Below are positions 44,010 through 53,699 of a stretch of 64,000 nucleotides of DNA, piece by piece. The stretch lies in assembly GCA_011037195.1 (NCBI GenBank), contig JAAEAF010000667.1:172641-236640 (forward strand), given 5' to 3'. Every line of letters starts with the position of its first letter. Within the stretch, counting starts at the first letter, position 1. Below the pieces are notes generated by a model, which had not been told where the DNA came from, ran no database searches, and was given only the letters and a program-made list of their open reading frames with translations. The DNA comes from Triatoma infestans (Eukaryota; Arthropoda; Insecta; Hemiptera; Reduviidae). The position numbers and the translations under genes are program-made.

Positions 44010-45530
44010 TCCATATTGTGTGACCTAAAAACGTATTTCTAGAAAAACTTATCTTTCTTGAAAACTTATTTTCGAAAGTCTGGTGCGATCGTAATACCTT
44101 CCTCTTACTGGGGGTATACGGAAGTAATTAATTAAAACAATGGTTTTTTTTTCTATTTAATAAGAAAAGTAATATTTACTTTTCCTTGAACACAATTTCT
44201 GACTGTTTTGTTCCTTTTAACAGCTTAAAATCAAATCAACTTAAATTACGTAATTAAATATTAATTAATTACTTTCAAGATTGCTATGGCCATTTGGAAA
44301 ATAGAAAGTGGGTGAAAAAACAACAAACAAACGAGCAATGTTTTGACAGTTTTGTTACAAGAAGGTTTACCACCAACAAGGCAGGTTAGTTTTTACCACT
44401 AACTGGCCATAATAAAACTACATACATAAAGGTAGACAAAGGAAAAAGAGAGAGAGAGAGTGAGAGAGAAGGGAAAAAAATCAGTTATCTCTTTTGGGAC
44501 CCCTGTCTATAGGTTTGCAGCTTGCCACCTTACACACGACATCAGGTATAGCTGTTACTACCCGAGCCAAATTGCACACCTCCTAGACGGAGACTAATTG
44601 AATTCCTTTCCTTTTACTCCAGGTAGAAAAAAAAAAATAAAACATTAACAAGCGGAGCTGCATTAAAAAAAAAAAATCTATTTCCTCTCCCCAACTTGAG
44701 CCACTTTTTTTCTCCCACCATTTTTAATTTATTCGCCCCTACTTTTTTAGTTAAGCTTTTTTATTTTTTTCTCAATAAAGTGGCACCCCCATAAATTATT
44801 TAAATTTTTATGAACAGACAATTCCATGTTCGAATAAATTTTCGAACAAAAAAAGTTAACTCTGGCTATTAAACAGGATTATAAAGCCAAGTAGCTAATT
44901 ACTATGGAAATAAAGGTAATACTTTATAATAACTGACAGATGTAAGCTTAAAACAAAAAATAATGAATTTGGATCTTTGAGGGGGCTTTATTGTATAATG
45001 AGAAAGAGGGTTAGTGAAATTCGAGTTAGTTTTCATAGATCTGGGGAAAGCGTGTGTAATAGGATCCAAAGAGAGGGAAAGAGACAGTGGGAGAAACTAT
45101 TTAAATACAGTTCTGTCAGCCATAGGAGGGGGTCTACTGACAGTCTTGCAGTAGAGTTCATACAGCCGTCACAACGCGTCATCAACCTTTCTCTTTACCT
45201 CACACTACAATTTTATATATTTCAATGTAAAGTCCAGGTAGTTTGTGCTACTTTTCGATTACACAGTGTTCACCCATACTTCTAGTTTATTTATCTATAC
45301 AACCCATTTTTCTCCATCTGGAACCCATTATAGCGTGTGAGATATTGTGTCTAGAAAAAAATGTTTTGGGGAATTTTCAAATGAAGCGGGCCGAATAGTG
45401 ACAAATAGGCGGCGCGATTGGGCGATGATCAACTGTATGACAAGGTTAAGTGGGCGCCGACAAAGTAATTGCTGAAATATGGAATACATTTTGTTTTTAT
45501 AAAATAAATCACCATGCATTTCTATTAAAT
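44010..45530. other. No recognised gene
   Basis: 44030-44125 is a short family 3'-like piece (GTCTGGTGCGATCGTAATACCTTCCTCTTACTGGG). The remainder is AT-rich with GAGAGAGAG at 44450. A 102-codon plus frame (44977-45285) shows no recognised domain. Confidence 0.35.
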
Positions 45531-45544
45531 CAAGTAACTAATAA

Positions 45545-45650
45545 ACATGCCCGGAAGGGTATCTGTTGCATGCAGTTACTTGGGGAGTAGCGACCCACGG
45601 GTTACCACAGCACTTCGTCAGAACAGTACACAATACACTTAAACTACATA
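45545..45650 (-). repeat. Dispersed repeat R2x, copy 1
   Basis: About 100 bp whose reverse complement matches 52815-52915: TGTATTGTGTACTG, CTGAYGAAGTGC, GGGTCGCTACT and CCCAAGTAACTGCATGCAAC are shared. No coding capacity. Family unknown; probably a SINE or a terminal repeat. Confidence 0.65.
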
Positions 45651-45733
45651 CATTGCACATTATAGACAAGGACAAGCATAGTACACAAACTAGGGACTCC
45701 GTCCCTACTTAAATGGCGTAAGCCATTTAGGAA

Positions 45734-45935
45734 GGGATTAGCTCAATGGTAGCGCGCTGGACTAGCAATGCGGAGGTCCCGGGTTCGAATCCAGCATGCT
45801 GCTCTTAGATTTTCTCTTCCTAGGAGGTTCTACAACTCACTGTCCGGTGATGAGCAGTGTTGTCTGTAGCTAGAGAACGCTGCTTGGAGACCGGCAGTGC
45901 ACTGAGAAGGCTCCGGAGAGCACAATAGATCTTTC
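45734..45935 (+). mobile_element. tRNA-derived SINE, family S1, good tRNA head
   Basis: GGGATTAGCTCAATGGTAGCGCGCTGG (box A) and GGTTCGAATCC (box B, 45782-45792) give the most tRNA-like head of the family, similar to alanine-type tRNAs in the GGGGATTAGCTCA style. The body CTTAGATTTTCTCTTCCTAGGAGG and CGGCAGTGCACTGAGAAGG follow. It ends differently from other copies (GATCTTTCAGGTCGCAGCGC), and no clear duplication was found. Confidence 0.75.
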
Positions 45936-46069
45936 AGGTCGCAGCGCAATAATCCCCTACAACAATCTACAGTCTTCAACTTAATAAACTTAAACAGTGT
46001 TCATCTGAGATATGAGGTTAAAAAGAAGTTTTTTATTACGAAATAAACCTTTTTAATCTCTGTCTATTT

Positions 46070-46096
46070 GTCTGTCTGTCTCTCTTTCACTCTGCG

Positions 46097-46135
<39 letters not shown>

Positions 46136-46175
46136 TATATATCTATATATATATATATATATATATATAATTATA
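46070..46175. repeat. (TC)n followed by (TA)n microsatellite
   Basis: TCTCTC dinucleotides about 46098-46132, then ATATAT about 46141-46170. Confidence 0.9.
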
Positions 46176-46204
46176 TGTTCAACATGTTAGTTTCATTAGA
46201 AATT

Positions 46205-46353
46205 AGAATTTTCTCTAACTCCTCCTGGTAAGAGAAAGTATTGATAAGAGAAAGTAAATTTTCGCAATTAAGTTTCCAACCACCCAAAAATACATGTTTT
46301 ACTCAGCTTCCTTGAATATGAGCAAAAAGAAAAAGTTGCTTTTTAGCGAATAA

Positions 46354-46391
<38 letters not shown>

Positions 46392-46440
46392 TATGTATGT
46401 ATGTATGTATGTGTGTACTAGAGGTAATCTTGGGGCGCAC
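46205..46440 (-). mobile_element. GTAAGAG-related 3' fragment with (TG)n
   Basis: TTTCTCTAACTCCTCCTGGTAAGAGAAAGTATTG starts the piece, then AATACATGTTTTACTCAGCTTCC and a (TG)n/(TATG)n tract at 46353-46415. The rest is absent. Confidence 0.6.
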
Positions 46441-47230
46441 TGATAATTCCCAATTATTTGAATTTTTTATTTCAATTCAAATTTTATTGGGTTGTGATCT
46501 AGGGCGCTGCCTTCTGGACTATAATGTAATCACATTCAATTATTATCACCTTGACTCACAACAACCAATCTAATAAAATGGCCGCTAAGTGTGCAAAAAG
46601 TTTTTAATTTCTGTCGCCCAATTGTCGCAAACTTTTCGTCGCAGTCTTATTAAAGTAGGCTCTAATTGCAAATAAAATACACATTCTTTTTTAAATATCA
46701 ATATGCAACATCTGTTTCCGCTCAATTCAAACCTATATTTACATTTTATATTCAAAAAGAAAAAAATAAAAGCAACCGCCATTAGCACAGTCAATTAGTA
46801 TTAGATAATAACACATAACATATGTATTATTAGGTAATCATGGAAAACATATGATGTCTACAAATAACTTAATTTAATATTGTAACATATAAATACATAG
46901 AGAAAGCCATGAACCAATTAAGGTTAACATAATACCTTGCGACAACGTAATGAACCATCTTCAAAGGTGGCGCTTCTCCCACACTCTTAGCCCAGGTTTA
47001 TATTAACTAAAATTAATACGTAACTGATATCACTATACACAATATCAGGTTAACGATCTTTATACTAATAATAACATGAAAATCTCTAATGAGCTTCATT
47101 TAATTGATATATTAAATTACTAGGTAATAAAATTAAATTAATAAACTAGAAAATTTAGTTAATTATATATAAATAATTAAATTATGCTGGTAATTTAAAA
47201 TAACAAAATTGTTGTCTGCGAGAAATTATA
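46441..47230. other. AT-rich interval, no recognised gene
   Basis: No open frame over 70 codons and no known repeat seen. Confidence 0.35.
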
Positions 47231-47238
47231 AAAAAAAA

Positions 47239-47970
47239 TCTGGTGTGATTCACTCACACAACTTTCTCTTCCTCCAGTTTTCAATATTGTAATTTACAAC
47301 AAACTTTATAGTTAGTATAGCAAATTTAATGAAATTCGTCGGTGTTGTTTTTATGGTGAAAATCACAAAAACTGCACTTCCGGAAGTGCATTGTTGAGTA
47401 AAAACGCACTTCCGGTCTTCTGAATTTCTTCATACTCGGAAGTTCAACAATATATTTAATTCTAATTAACATTACTTAGATAATAGAATTAAATAACAGA
47501 ATGAAATAGCACTTTAGAGGACAACCTAACCCCCGCACCCCTCCCGCCCAAAAGTGCCCTTAAATTGCATTTTCCCTGAGAAATGTTTACAAATAAAGTT
47601 GTAGCTCTTTGTATGTGTAGTTGATATACCAAGTTTGAAGAAAATCGTCGGAGCCATTTTTAAGAAAATCGCAAAAAAGTGAAAAAACCAACTAGTAAAG
47701 TGGTATTTCCGGTTGAGGAATTTTAACAGATAACCTTCTGTCGGGTCCCATGATGATACCCTAACGGAATATCAAGTTTTCAACTTTCTAAGATTTTTCG
47801 TTTTTGAGCTATGCTGTCCACCTACACACACACACACACACACACACACCATTTGCTAAAAACCACTTTTTTGGACTCAGGGTGACCTTTCCAAAACGGA
47901 TATTTCCGGTGAAAACTCGATTAGACATTTGACACGATTAACACTTCCTTTACTAGGAGTAAGAGTAAAA
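47239..47970 (+). mobile_element. GTAAGAG-family copy, plus strand, near full
   Basis: TCTGGTGTGATTCACTCACACAACTTTCTCTTCCTCC at the start, a single complete module (CTTTAGAGGACAACCTAACCCCCGCACCCC), GGTATTTCCGGTTGAGG, (CA)n at 47824-47849, ACTTTTTTGGACTCAGGG and a degenerate 3' hairpin CTTCCTTTACTAGGAGTAAGAG. A small local repeat of ACTTCCGG at 47378-47412 marks a rearrangement. Confidence 0.75.
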
Positions 47971-47984
47971 AGTGTTAGGTATTT

Positions 47985-48322
47985 AGGTGTGTAGATACTA
48001 TAAGAAGTTTTAAGAAAATTGTTGAAACCATTTTCGAGAAAATCGCGAAAAACTGATAAGCGCCATTTATTCATTAAAGTCGCAATTCCAATTGAACGAT
48101 TTTGTCCGAAATCTTAGGTGATAGTGCCTCAAATACGGAATCCCTGTGATTTTTTTTTTTTTTTGAGATATTTTGTACACATATAGCATTCGCTAAAAAC
48201 ACTAAGATTTTTTTACGTACTCCGGAAACCACAAAACCTGTATTTCCGGTGAAAACTCAATTTCGAAAATCTGGCACGAAGAGCAATATTTCCTCTTACT
48301 AGGAGGCATAAGAGAAAGCAAA
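47985..48322 (+). mobile_element. GTAAGAG-family 3' half
   Basis: Begins at module sequence (AGAAAATTGTTGAAACCATTTTCGAG) and ends CAATATTTCCTCTTACTAGGAGGCATAAGAGAAAGC. Confidence 0.6.
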
Positions 48323-48839
48323 AAATACAAGCAGTCTAAAAGTCTTAAGATAAGTCTTGTTTGAGAAATTATCGGTGATGCGTATAGTAAAAAAATCTTA
48401 GTACTACAATTTCTCGAGTAACTTCTGAAGTAATTCATGACAACATTATCGATTTTTTTTTTTTTACAAATGAGTTTTCTTTACCCTTCTAATTTTCTTT
48501 TTATTTTTGAAAGTAATGCTACATTATCTTATATCAAATTAATGATGATTAATCTCCCTATCGAAACAATATCCACTTTAATACATCAAAGTAACATTGA
48601 CGATACAAATCGATCGATTAAGGCGGGTTAAATAAGAATATATGGTGGCTATATTAGACACGCCGCCCTTCCCACTAGATATACTACAATTGACTATAGT
48701 TATGATCAATTTGATCAATTATGATCATTTAATGTTTATGTCGTATTGTGTTTCAATGTTCCTTGAATTAAGAACGGTTTATATTGTGATCGATCTCTGA
48801 CTGACAATTAAAGAAAGTTGTGCAAGTTATTTTTTTTTT

Positions 48840-49116
48840 CCTTTATTTTACTCTTGTAAAGTATGGGATCGTGTTAAATTTTTGAAATTCATTTTTCACC
48901 AGAAATACATGTTTTGAGGTCCTTTGAATATGAAAAAAAAAAATTTAGCGAATGGTGTGTGTGTGTGTGTGTGTGCCTGCGTGAACAAAATACCTGAAAA
49001 TTCATCAACCAGAATAGCGACTCTATTGAATGTTTCCCCTTCCAGTTTTTCATGATTTTCTGGAAAACGGCTCCAATAATATTTTTTTTAAACATTAAAT
49101 ACAATCTATACACATA
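48840..49116 (-). mobile_element. GTAAGAG-related copy, part left of hammerhead element D
   Basis: TTTTACTCTTGTAAAGTATGGGATCGTG, TTTTTCACCAGAAATACATG, GAGGTCCTTTGAATATG, (TG)n at 48956-48975, then CTCCAATAATATTTTTTTTAAAC up to the target site. The copy resumes at 50277. Confidence 0.6.
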
Positions 49117-49128
49117 AATTCCTATTAT
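49117..49128. repeat. Target-site duplication, left copy (element D)
   Basis: AATTCCTATTAT, identical to 50265-50276. Confidence 0.85.
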
Positions 49129-49167
49129 CAGAGATATTTTCCATGATAGCCTGCTTGTTTTTGTGGT

Positions 49168-49205
49168 CATCGACCGGTTTTGGGCGTTCGCCCATTTTCA
49201 GGATG
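49168..49205 (-). ncRNA. Inactive hammerhead relic, left arm of element D
   Basis: Minus strand: helix I CATC/GATG intact, core reads CTGAAAA (conserved G changed to A), helix II GGGCG/CGCCC intact, and the second core segment reads AAA instead of GAA. Both changed bases are catalytically essential in hammerheads, so this arm should be dead. Confidence 0.7.
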
Positions 49206-50155
49206 CGTTTGTCAAACAGTGTGATACGCAGACTTGCACAGAGCAAATTCAGTTTACACACTGACTGGTCTTTTAAATGTATTTGTTAAATGCCTTAACT
49301 AGGTCAAGAGGGGTAGGGAGATAGTACCTGAGTGGGAAAAGAACACGTGTTTGGGTCATTAAAGAGGCATATTTTTCTTAAAAATGGATAAATAAATAAT
49401 ATTTTGTTAAACAAAATAATCAAAACAAATAAACAATCAAACAATGTATATAAGCAGGTTGTTTGATGGCACTAAACATATTTCGCATTTCACCCTTCAC
49501 AATTCACACACGCCATCCACGCACGCATGTATTCCTAAATATGGGTTCTTTACATGCCTAAATATAACAAATCTAAACTAGTCTAAGTACAAAAACTTTT
49601 TCATAAATGTATGATTGAAAAAATTATATAAGTGTGTTAACCAAGCTTAATGTAACGTACATTCCGCGTTGACACTTTTATTTTTCTCGACTTGCATATA
49701 CATATGTATACCTTAAGGCAGTTATGATTCGTATATACAGACTTAAAAATGTATTATTTATTTATCTATACTGTCTTACGGTCATACAACTCCTTTCTTG
49801 TCAGTGACTATTTCACAGCAGCCCACGGCTGGCGCTGTGTTATTTCGCGCTGTTATAAATAAATAAATAACTATAATAGTAAGAGAGTATGGATATTTAA
49901 TTGCTAATTGTAAAGTAAATCCCCCTCCAACAATGGAGTTTTGAGATGTAGACCCCCACGTGTTGGATGTTTCCATTTTTAAGAAAAATGTGCCCCTTAA
50001 AGACCCAAAAACATGTTCTTTTCCCCACTCAGGTACCATCACCCTACCCCTCTTGACCTAGTTAAGGCATTTAACAAATACATTTAAAAGACCAGTCAGG
50101 GTGTGAACTGAACTTGCTCTGTGCAAGTCTGTGTTAATTCCCGGTTTGTCTAACG

Positions 50156-50193
50156 CATCCTGAAGATGGACGAACGCCCGAAACCGGTCGATG
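50156..50193 (+). ncRNA. Hammerhead ribozyme motif, right arm of element D, intact core
   Basis: CATC (50156-50159), CTGAAGA (50160-50166), helix II GGACG/CGCCC (50168-50172, 50175-50179) with one mismatch, GAA (50180-50182), ACCGGT (50183-50188), cleavage-site C at 50189, GATG (50190-50193). All core nucleotides are conserved. Confidence 0.8.
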
Positions 50194-50264
50194 ACCAAAA
50201 AAAGAAGCAGGCTATCACGGAAAATATCTTTGATGCTTTCAACCTCTGCGGAAACAACCACAAC

Positions 50265-50510
50265 AATTCCTATTATTTTTATTTGCAGCATTTTCCTGGG
50301 AATTGATTTATGGGGGTGGGTTTTGAACAGAACAGTAGCGTTATGCTTTCCTCTAAAGTTCCACATCAGTACTATGTATTGTTTTACTACCTTCCTAATA
50401 TTAATATACAGTAGAAGCATTGATGGCATTCCAAATTTGAAGGAAATCGGTTAACCGGAAGTGCGACTTTACAGCATAGGTTTGTTTGAGTGTTTTGGAA
50501 TTTCTTCAAG
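50265..50510 (-). mobile_element. Right duplication of element D and continuation of the host repeat
   Basis: 50265-50276 is the duplicated AATTCCTATTAT. 50277-50510 continues the GTAAGAG-related copy: TTTTCCTGGGAATTGATTTATGG, TTTCCTCTAAAGTTCCACATCAG, TTGAAGGAAATCGGTTAACCGGAAGTGCGAC. Confidence 0.6.
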
Positions 50511-50744
50511 GGTATAAACTGCAAAGGTATAAAAGCATATCACTTTTGGGAACATTTAAAAAAAAAAATGACTGTAGATAGTTGTTGAAGAACGTGCGAC
50601 GTTATGTTTCAAATGTTGCTTGTTTGAATAATATTATTGCCCTATCTTTTGGACTTCAATGTAATAATTTTATTAGCTGCCTCGTTAGCTAGATTTGTCC
50701 CCCCATAACCTCTAGATTGTATTAACAAAGTGGTCTATTGTGGA

Positions 50745-51200
50745 TCCTCAATAATTATAGCATGCCTTCCAGCTACGTCCTTTTAAGCAGGCCTAGCAAA
50801 GCTGAAAGTTCGTGGCTTCGGCATTACTTACTCCCAACTGAAGAAATCTTATCCTCATTAGGCCGGCACTCTTACAAAGTATGTGTACCGGGGTTTCTTA
50901 CTCAGGCTTACAGAATCGGCACATGGGGTCCTCTGGACGCGAGTAGCTGATGTAGATGCCTAACCAGCCTACAATGCCCCGTTATAAAAAATTTACGCGA
51001 ATATTTCTTGATAAAGAATTTTCGCCTGCCTCTGTCCCTCCCACCATTGCAGAAAATGGTCCTCCATCCAGCCTTTAATGGAAGTTTGAATCTTGACAAA
51101 CTGCCTGAAAAGTTCGGGGATCTTCCAAAATATTGTTTGAGCCCTCCTTTGCCAGCGCATTCGCCTTAATCGTGATTCAGATATCTTGCATTTCATTACC
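50745..51200 (-). pseudogene. LINE 3' end with TGHC motif, RNase H-type LINE
   Basis: Minus strand, about 51196-50993, reads SESRLRRMRWQRRAQTIFW. The frame then gives FITGHCRLVRHLHQL at about 50980-50920, the TGHC-x-LxxHL motif just before the zinc knuckle of R1/I-type LINEs (compare TGHCGLSRHLYIMGL near 12430). The knuckle itself is disrupted. It is a different subfamily from L-A. Confidence 0.6.
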
Positions 51201-51254
51201 TCTATATTTATATTTAGGACAACTGATTAAAATTTGAAGTTTAAAGAAAATCTG

Positions 51255-51310
51255 TGATTGTATTAACACAGCAATAAGAGAAAGTTGTGTGAGTGTTTCA
51301 CACCAGATTT
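51255..51310 (-). mobile_element. GTAAGAG-family 5' terminus, minus strand
   Basis: CAGCAATAAGAGAAAGTTGTGTGAGTGTTTCACACCAGATTTTT, ending at about 51310. Confidence 0.65.
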
Positions 51311-51950
51311 TTATTTATTTATTTAATGAACAGAATTTACGAACGGATTGGTTACATCATTATGAGTTCGATGGATTCATCAAGTTCAAAATAAAAAAAA
51401 TTATAAAAAGCACTTATTTAAAACATATTAGAGTACTGAGTCATCATTGGGAAATCCAAAATTATTTCATGAACAGAATGCCTGGCTTACTCATGTCTGA
51501 TTCAATGAGAATATATTCAAACATTATTCAATAACGTTTTACCAATTACAAACACGTATAAAAAAAAAACGGATTACACGGTTCCAATTCAACCATAACA
51601 ATTATTGTTGTATTTGAATAATACTTATTCTTATTTCAACCACTCATTTCTTAAGTATGTCCTACTTTCTTTTCTTTTATGATCTTTATTCTCATTGAAG
51701 CAATTGAAAAACAATTTTATTAAACCCCCAAAAATATTTGAAATTTCGCGTCACCGATTTTCCAGACCTTAGAAAAAATGAGTTAAATTTGTCATGTTTT
51801 GTGGATTTTTTTTAACAATTCTTAATTTTATGCCTTGATAAAGACAATATATTTGTCGAAATGTTGGCAAAAATATAAGTTTTTTTATTTTTAATGACCG
51901 AATCTCACTATCCTTATCCATCATTTAAGTATGGTCGAAAAGAATCTTCC
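51311..51950. other. No recognised gene; Penelope-like motif remnant
   Basis: AT-rich. At 51831-51868 TGCCTTGATAAAGACAATATATTTGTCGAAATGTTGGCA contains a TGCC/GGCA and GACA/TGTC pairing around a hammerhead-like order of motifs (TTGATAA ... GAAA). The core departs from consensus at several positions. Confidence 0.4.
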
Positions 51951-51954
51951 ATTC

Positions 51955-52640
51955 TAAATTAATATTATTTAGATGACAGAATTTGTATAATAAACTGAAA
52001 TAACACTTTATAAGAAAAACATAACCCCACCCCGCCACCAAAAGCCGCCTTAAAAGAATATTCCGAGAGAAATATTTCAAATAGAAGCTGTAGGTAGCTC
52101 TTTTATCTGTGTAATTGATACAACTTTAAACAAAATCGTTGGAGCTATTTATGTGAAAAAACGCAAAAAAAGTGAATAAAAATTACTATTCAATAAAGTG
52201 GTACTTCCGGTTGAGGAATTTTGTCAGACTTATTGTCGGATCCCGCCCTCACGCGTTGGTTTAGTAGCTAGCGCACTCGCCTTTCGTGCGAGAATTCAGG
52301 GTTCAATTCCCGTGAGGGCAAAGTCGGTGTTGACCCATCATCGTGATAAAAAGTGGGAAGCTACAGTTAGTAGCGCCCTATGTAACGAAGGCCGGAATTA
52401 AACGGGATGGGAATTGCGGCTGCTCCGCCCCCCATATTCAATCGCAGTCTGGCAAGCCTTGGCCCTTCATGGGCTGTTGTGCCACAGGTTTTATTATTAT
52501 TATTATTATCATCATTGTCGGATCCCATGGTAATAGATAGATAGCTAATATATAATCGATACCTAAATAGAATATTAAGTTTGGAATTTCTGCAAATTGT
52601 AGTGGTTTGTAGTAATTTGTATGTAGTTTAAATATGTTGC
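51955..52640 (+). mobile_element. GTAAGAG-family copy interrupted by a SINE
   Basis: Module words (CTGAAATAACACTTTATAAGAAAAACATAACCCCACC, TTGGAGCTATTTATGTGAAAAAACG, GTGGTACTTCCGGTTGAGGAATTTTGTCAG) lead up to the SINE target site. The copy resumes after 52526 with CATGGTAATAG..ACCTAAATAGAATATTAAG. Confidence 0.65.
52232..52526 (+). mobile_element. tRNA-derived SINE, family S2, with perfect 13-bp duplication
   Basis: Body 52245-52513. The head (52245-52319) folds as a tRNA: acceptor GCCCTCA/TGAGGGC (7 of 7 pairs), anticodon stem CTCGC/GCGAG with loop CTTTCGT giving anticodon TTC (glutamate-like), and box B GGTTCAATTCC. The T stem has only three good pairs and box A is diverged. A body of about 170 bp and an (ATT)n tail follow. 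Target-site duplication ATTGTCGGATCCC at 52232-52244 and 52514-52526 is perfect. A recent insertion into a GTAAGAG copy. Confidence 0.9.
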
Positions 52641-52800
52641 TGTGGTTGCGGTGGTTGGTTGCGCAGAGCTGGAAAGCGTCAGAGACATTTTCCGTGATAG
52701 CCTGCTTCATTTTGTGGTCATCGACCGGTTTCGGGCGTTCACAATGTAACACAGTATGATAACACAGACTTGCACAGAGTAAATTCAGTTTACACACTCT
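52641..52800 (-). mobile_element. Single arm of a hammerhead element, ribozyme truncated
   Basis: Includes the tail (GGTTGCGCAGAGCTGGAAAGC, minus orientation), GTCAGAGACATTTTCCGTG and GGTCATCGACCGGTTTCGGGCGTTC, then jumps to AACACAGACTTGCACAGAG. The CTGAAGA core half and one side of helix II are deleted, so no complete ribozyme remains. It is followed directly by repeat R2x. Confidence 0.7.
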
Positions 52801-52814
52801 GATGATAGTTTAAG

Positions 52815-52920
52815 TATATTGTGTACTGCTCTGATGAAGTGCATGGAGTACTGAGCTACTCCATGGGGTCGCTACTTCCCAAGTAACTGCATGCAACAGA
52901 CACCCCTTGCCGGCAACTAA
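52815..52920 (+). repeat. Dispersed repeat R2x, copy 2
   Basis: Matches the reverse complement of 45545-45650. It contains a strong hairpin, ATGGAGTA-CTGAGC-TACTCCAT (52844-52865), not preserved in the other copy. Confidence 0.65.
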
Positions 52921-53165
52921 TACCTAACCTTGGGGTAAAATGTAAGCCCCCTACTTCTGTATTTTTATATTAAGGAGCTAAGTGAAAATATCAGAGTTTA
53001 AATTCAGAATTATTCAGTAAAATTCATACATCTTTTTGACGGACTTTGACCAAAACTTTCATATCGTGAGTTTTTTGTTTTTGTTTTGAGATTTTCTATT
53101 TTTCAAAATCATGTCTTGACCTCAAAACCTGTAACATGCCGATTGAACATTTTGCACATGAATAA

Positions 53166-53695
53166 TTATTAATTTCGGACAGTCTGCGGGAGCTGTTGGA
53201 CCCATCTCATGTGCTTAGTACAGGTCCGAATAACATGCTCCTAATAACCCGACGCCATCACAGAGTGAAGCACGCTATTATGGATTTGTTGCATCAACGG
53301 GGCTTTACGAGCTTTGAGGAAGTTTATGCCATTGATACGGACGGTTCAGTCTGGTATACTGACATCGTGACCTTCCAGGAAAACAGCGACATTGCTTTTG
53401 TTTTGGAACCAACGGTCAGATACGAAAGTAATGATCCGAGTCAAACGGAGAAGGTCCACGAGGAGAACAGCAAAATTTACGAGAAGTGTATTCCCCACTT
53501 CAAAGAAAAATTTAGAGACCAGTTTGGAGACAGGGTCTATATGGTGCAGGGCCTGTGGTTTGGCTCGAGAGGTGTCATTCCAACGGAGACGTCCGCCTTT
53601 TTGGGCAGTGTTGGCATCAGACTTGATGACTTGCTTCCGATGTGGAGGGCGTTATTGTTGACTCCCTGGGCATAATATCCCAGCACTTGCACGGT
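53166..53695 (+). pseudogene. R2/NeSL-like restriction-type endonuclease tail of a LINE
   Basis: An open frame from about 53166 (no ATG) reads through LDPSHVLSTGPNNMLL, RRHHRVKHAIMDLLHQRGF, WYTDIVTFQ, FVLEPTVRYESND, KIYEKCIPHF and VQGLWFGSRGVIP. The order (RHxxV..L....G...E....D....(T/P)DIV....D..VRYE......K..YE) fits the C-terminal restriction-like endonuclease and following segment of R2-group LINEs, with TDIV and the E of LEPT as possible PD-(D/E)xK residues. Near 53650 a one-base frameshift moves the C-terminus to a frame reading VDSLGIISQHLHG before its stop at about 53691. Reverse transcriptase is absent. Family assignment comes from motif pattern only. Confidence 0.5.
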
Positions 53696-53699
53696 TGAA

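Larger units (their letters stand above)
49129..50264. mobile_element. Palindromic hammerhead-bearing element D, about 1.1 kb
   Basis: Left arm 49129 to about 49390 (CAGAGATATTTTCCATG, hammerhead relic, ACTGGTCTTTTAAATG, GGGTCATTAAAGAGGC) is the reverse complement of the right arm about 49915-50230 (CCCTTAAAGACCCAAA, CATTTAAAAGACCAGTCAGG, hammerhead, CACGGAAAATATC). The centre of about 500 bp is AT-rich and shares CCACGCACGCATGTAT and CCTAAATATGG with the centre of element A. The right end has the extra tail (CTTTCAACCTCTGCGG..CCACAAC). Perfect 12-bp duplication. It lies inside a GTAAGAG-family copy. No coding capacity was found. Confidence 0.8.

Noticed and set aside
45734..45800. A possible tRNA-Ala gene
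   Set aside because: The head is tRNA-like but no 3' acceptor strand pairs with the 5' end, and the S1 SINE body follows.
52245..52319. A possible functional tRNA-Glu gene
   Set aside because: Acceptor and anticodon stems are good, but the T stem has only three pairs, box A is poor, and the sequence continues into a SINE body with an (ATT)n tail and flanking duplication.
52830..52885. A hammerhead starting CTGATGA in repeat R2x
   Set aside because: The CTGATGA box is followed by a stable hairpin, but there is no GAAA segment or cleavage-site helix III, and the other copy loses the hairpin.
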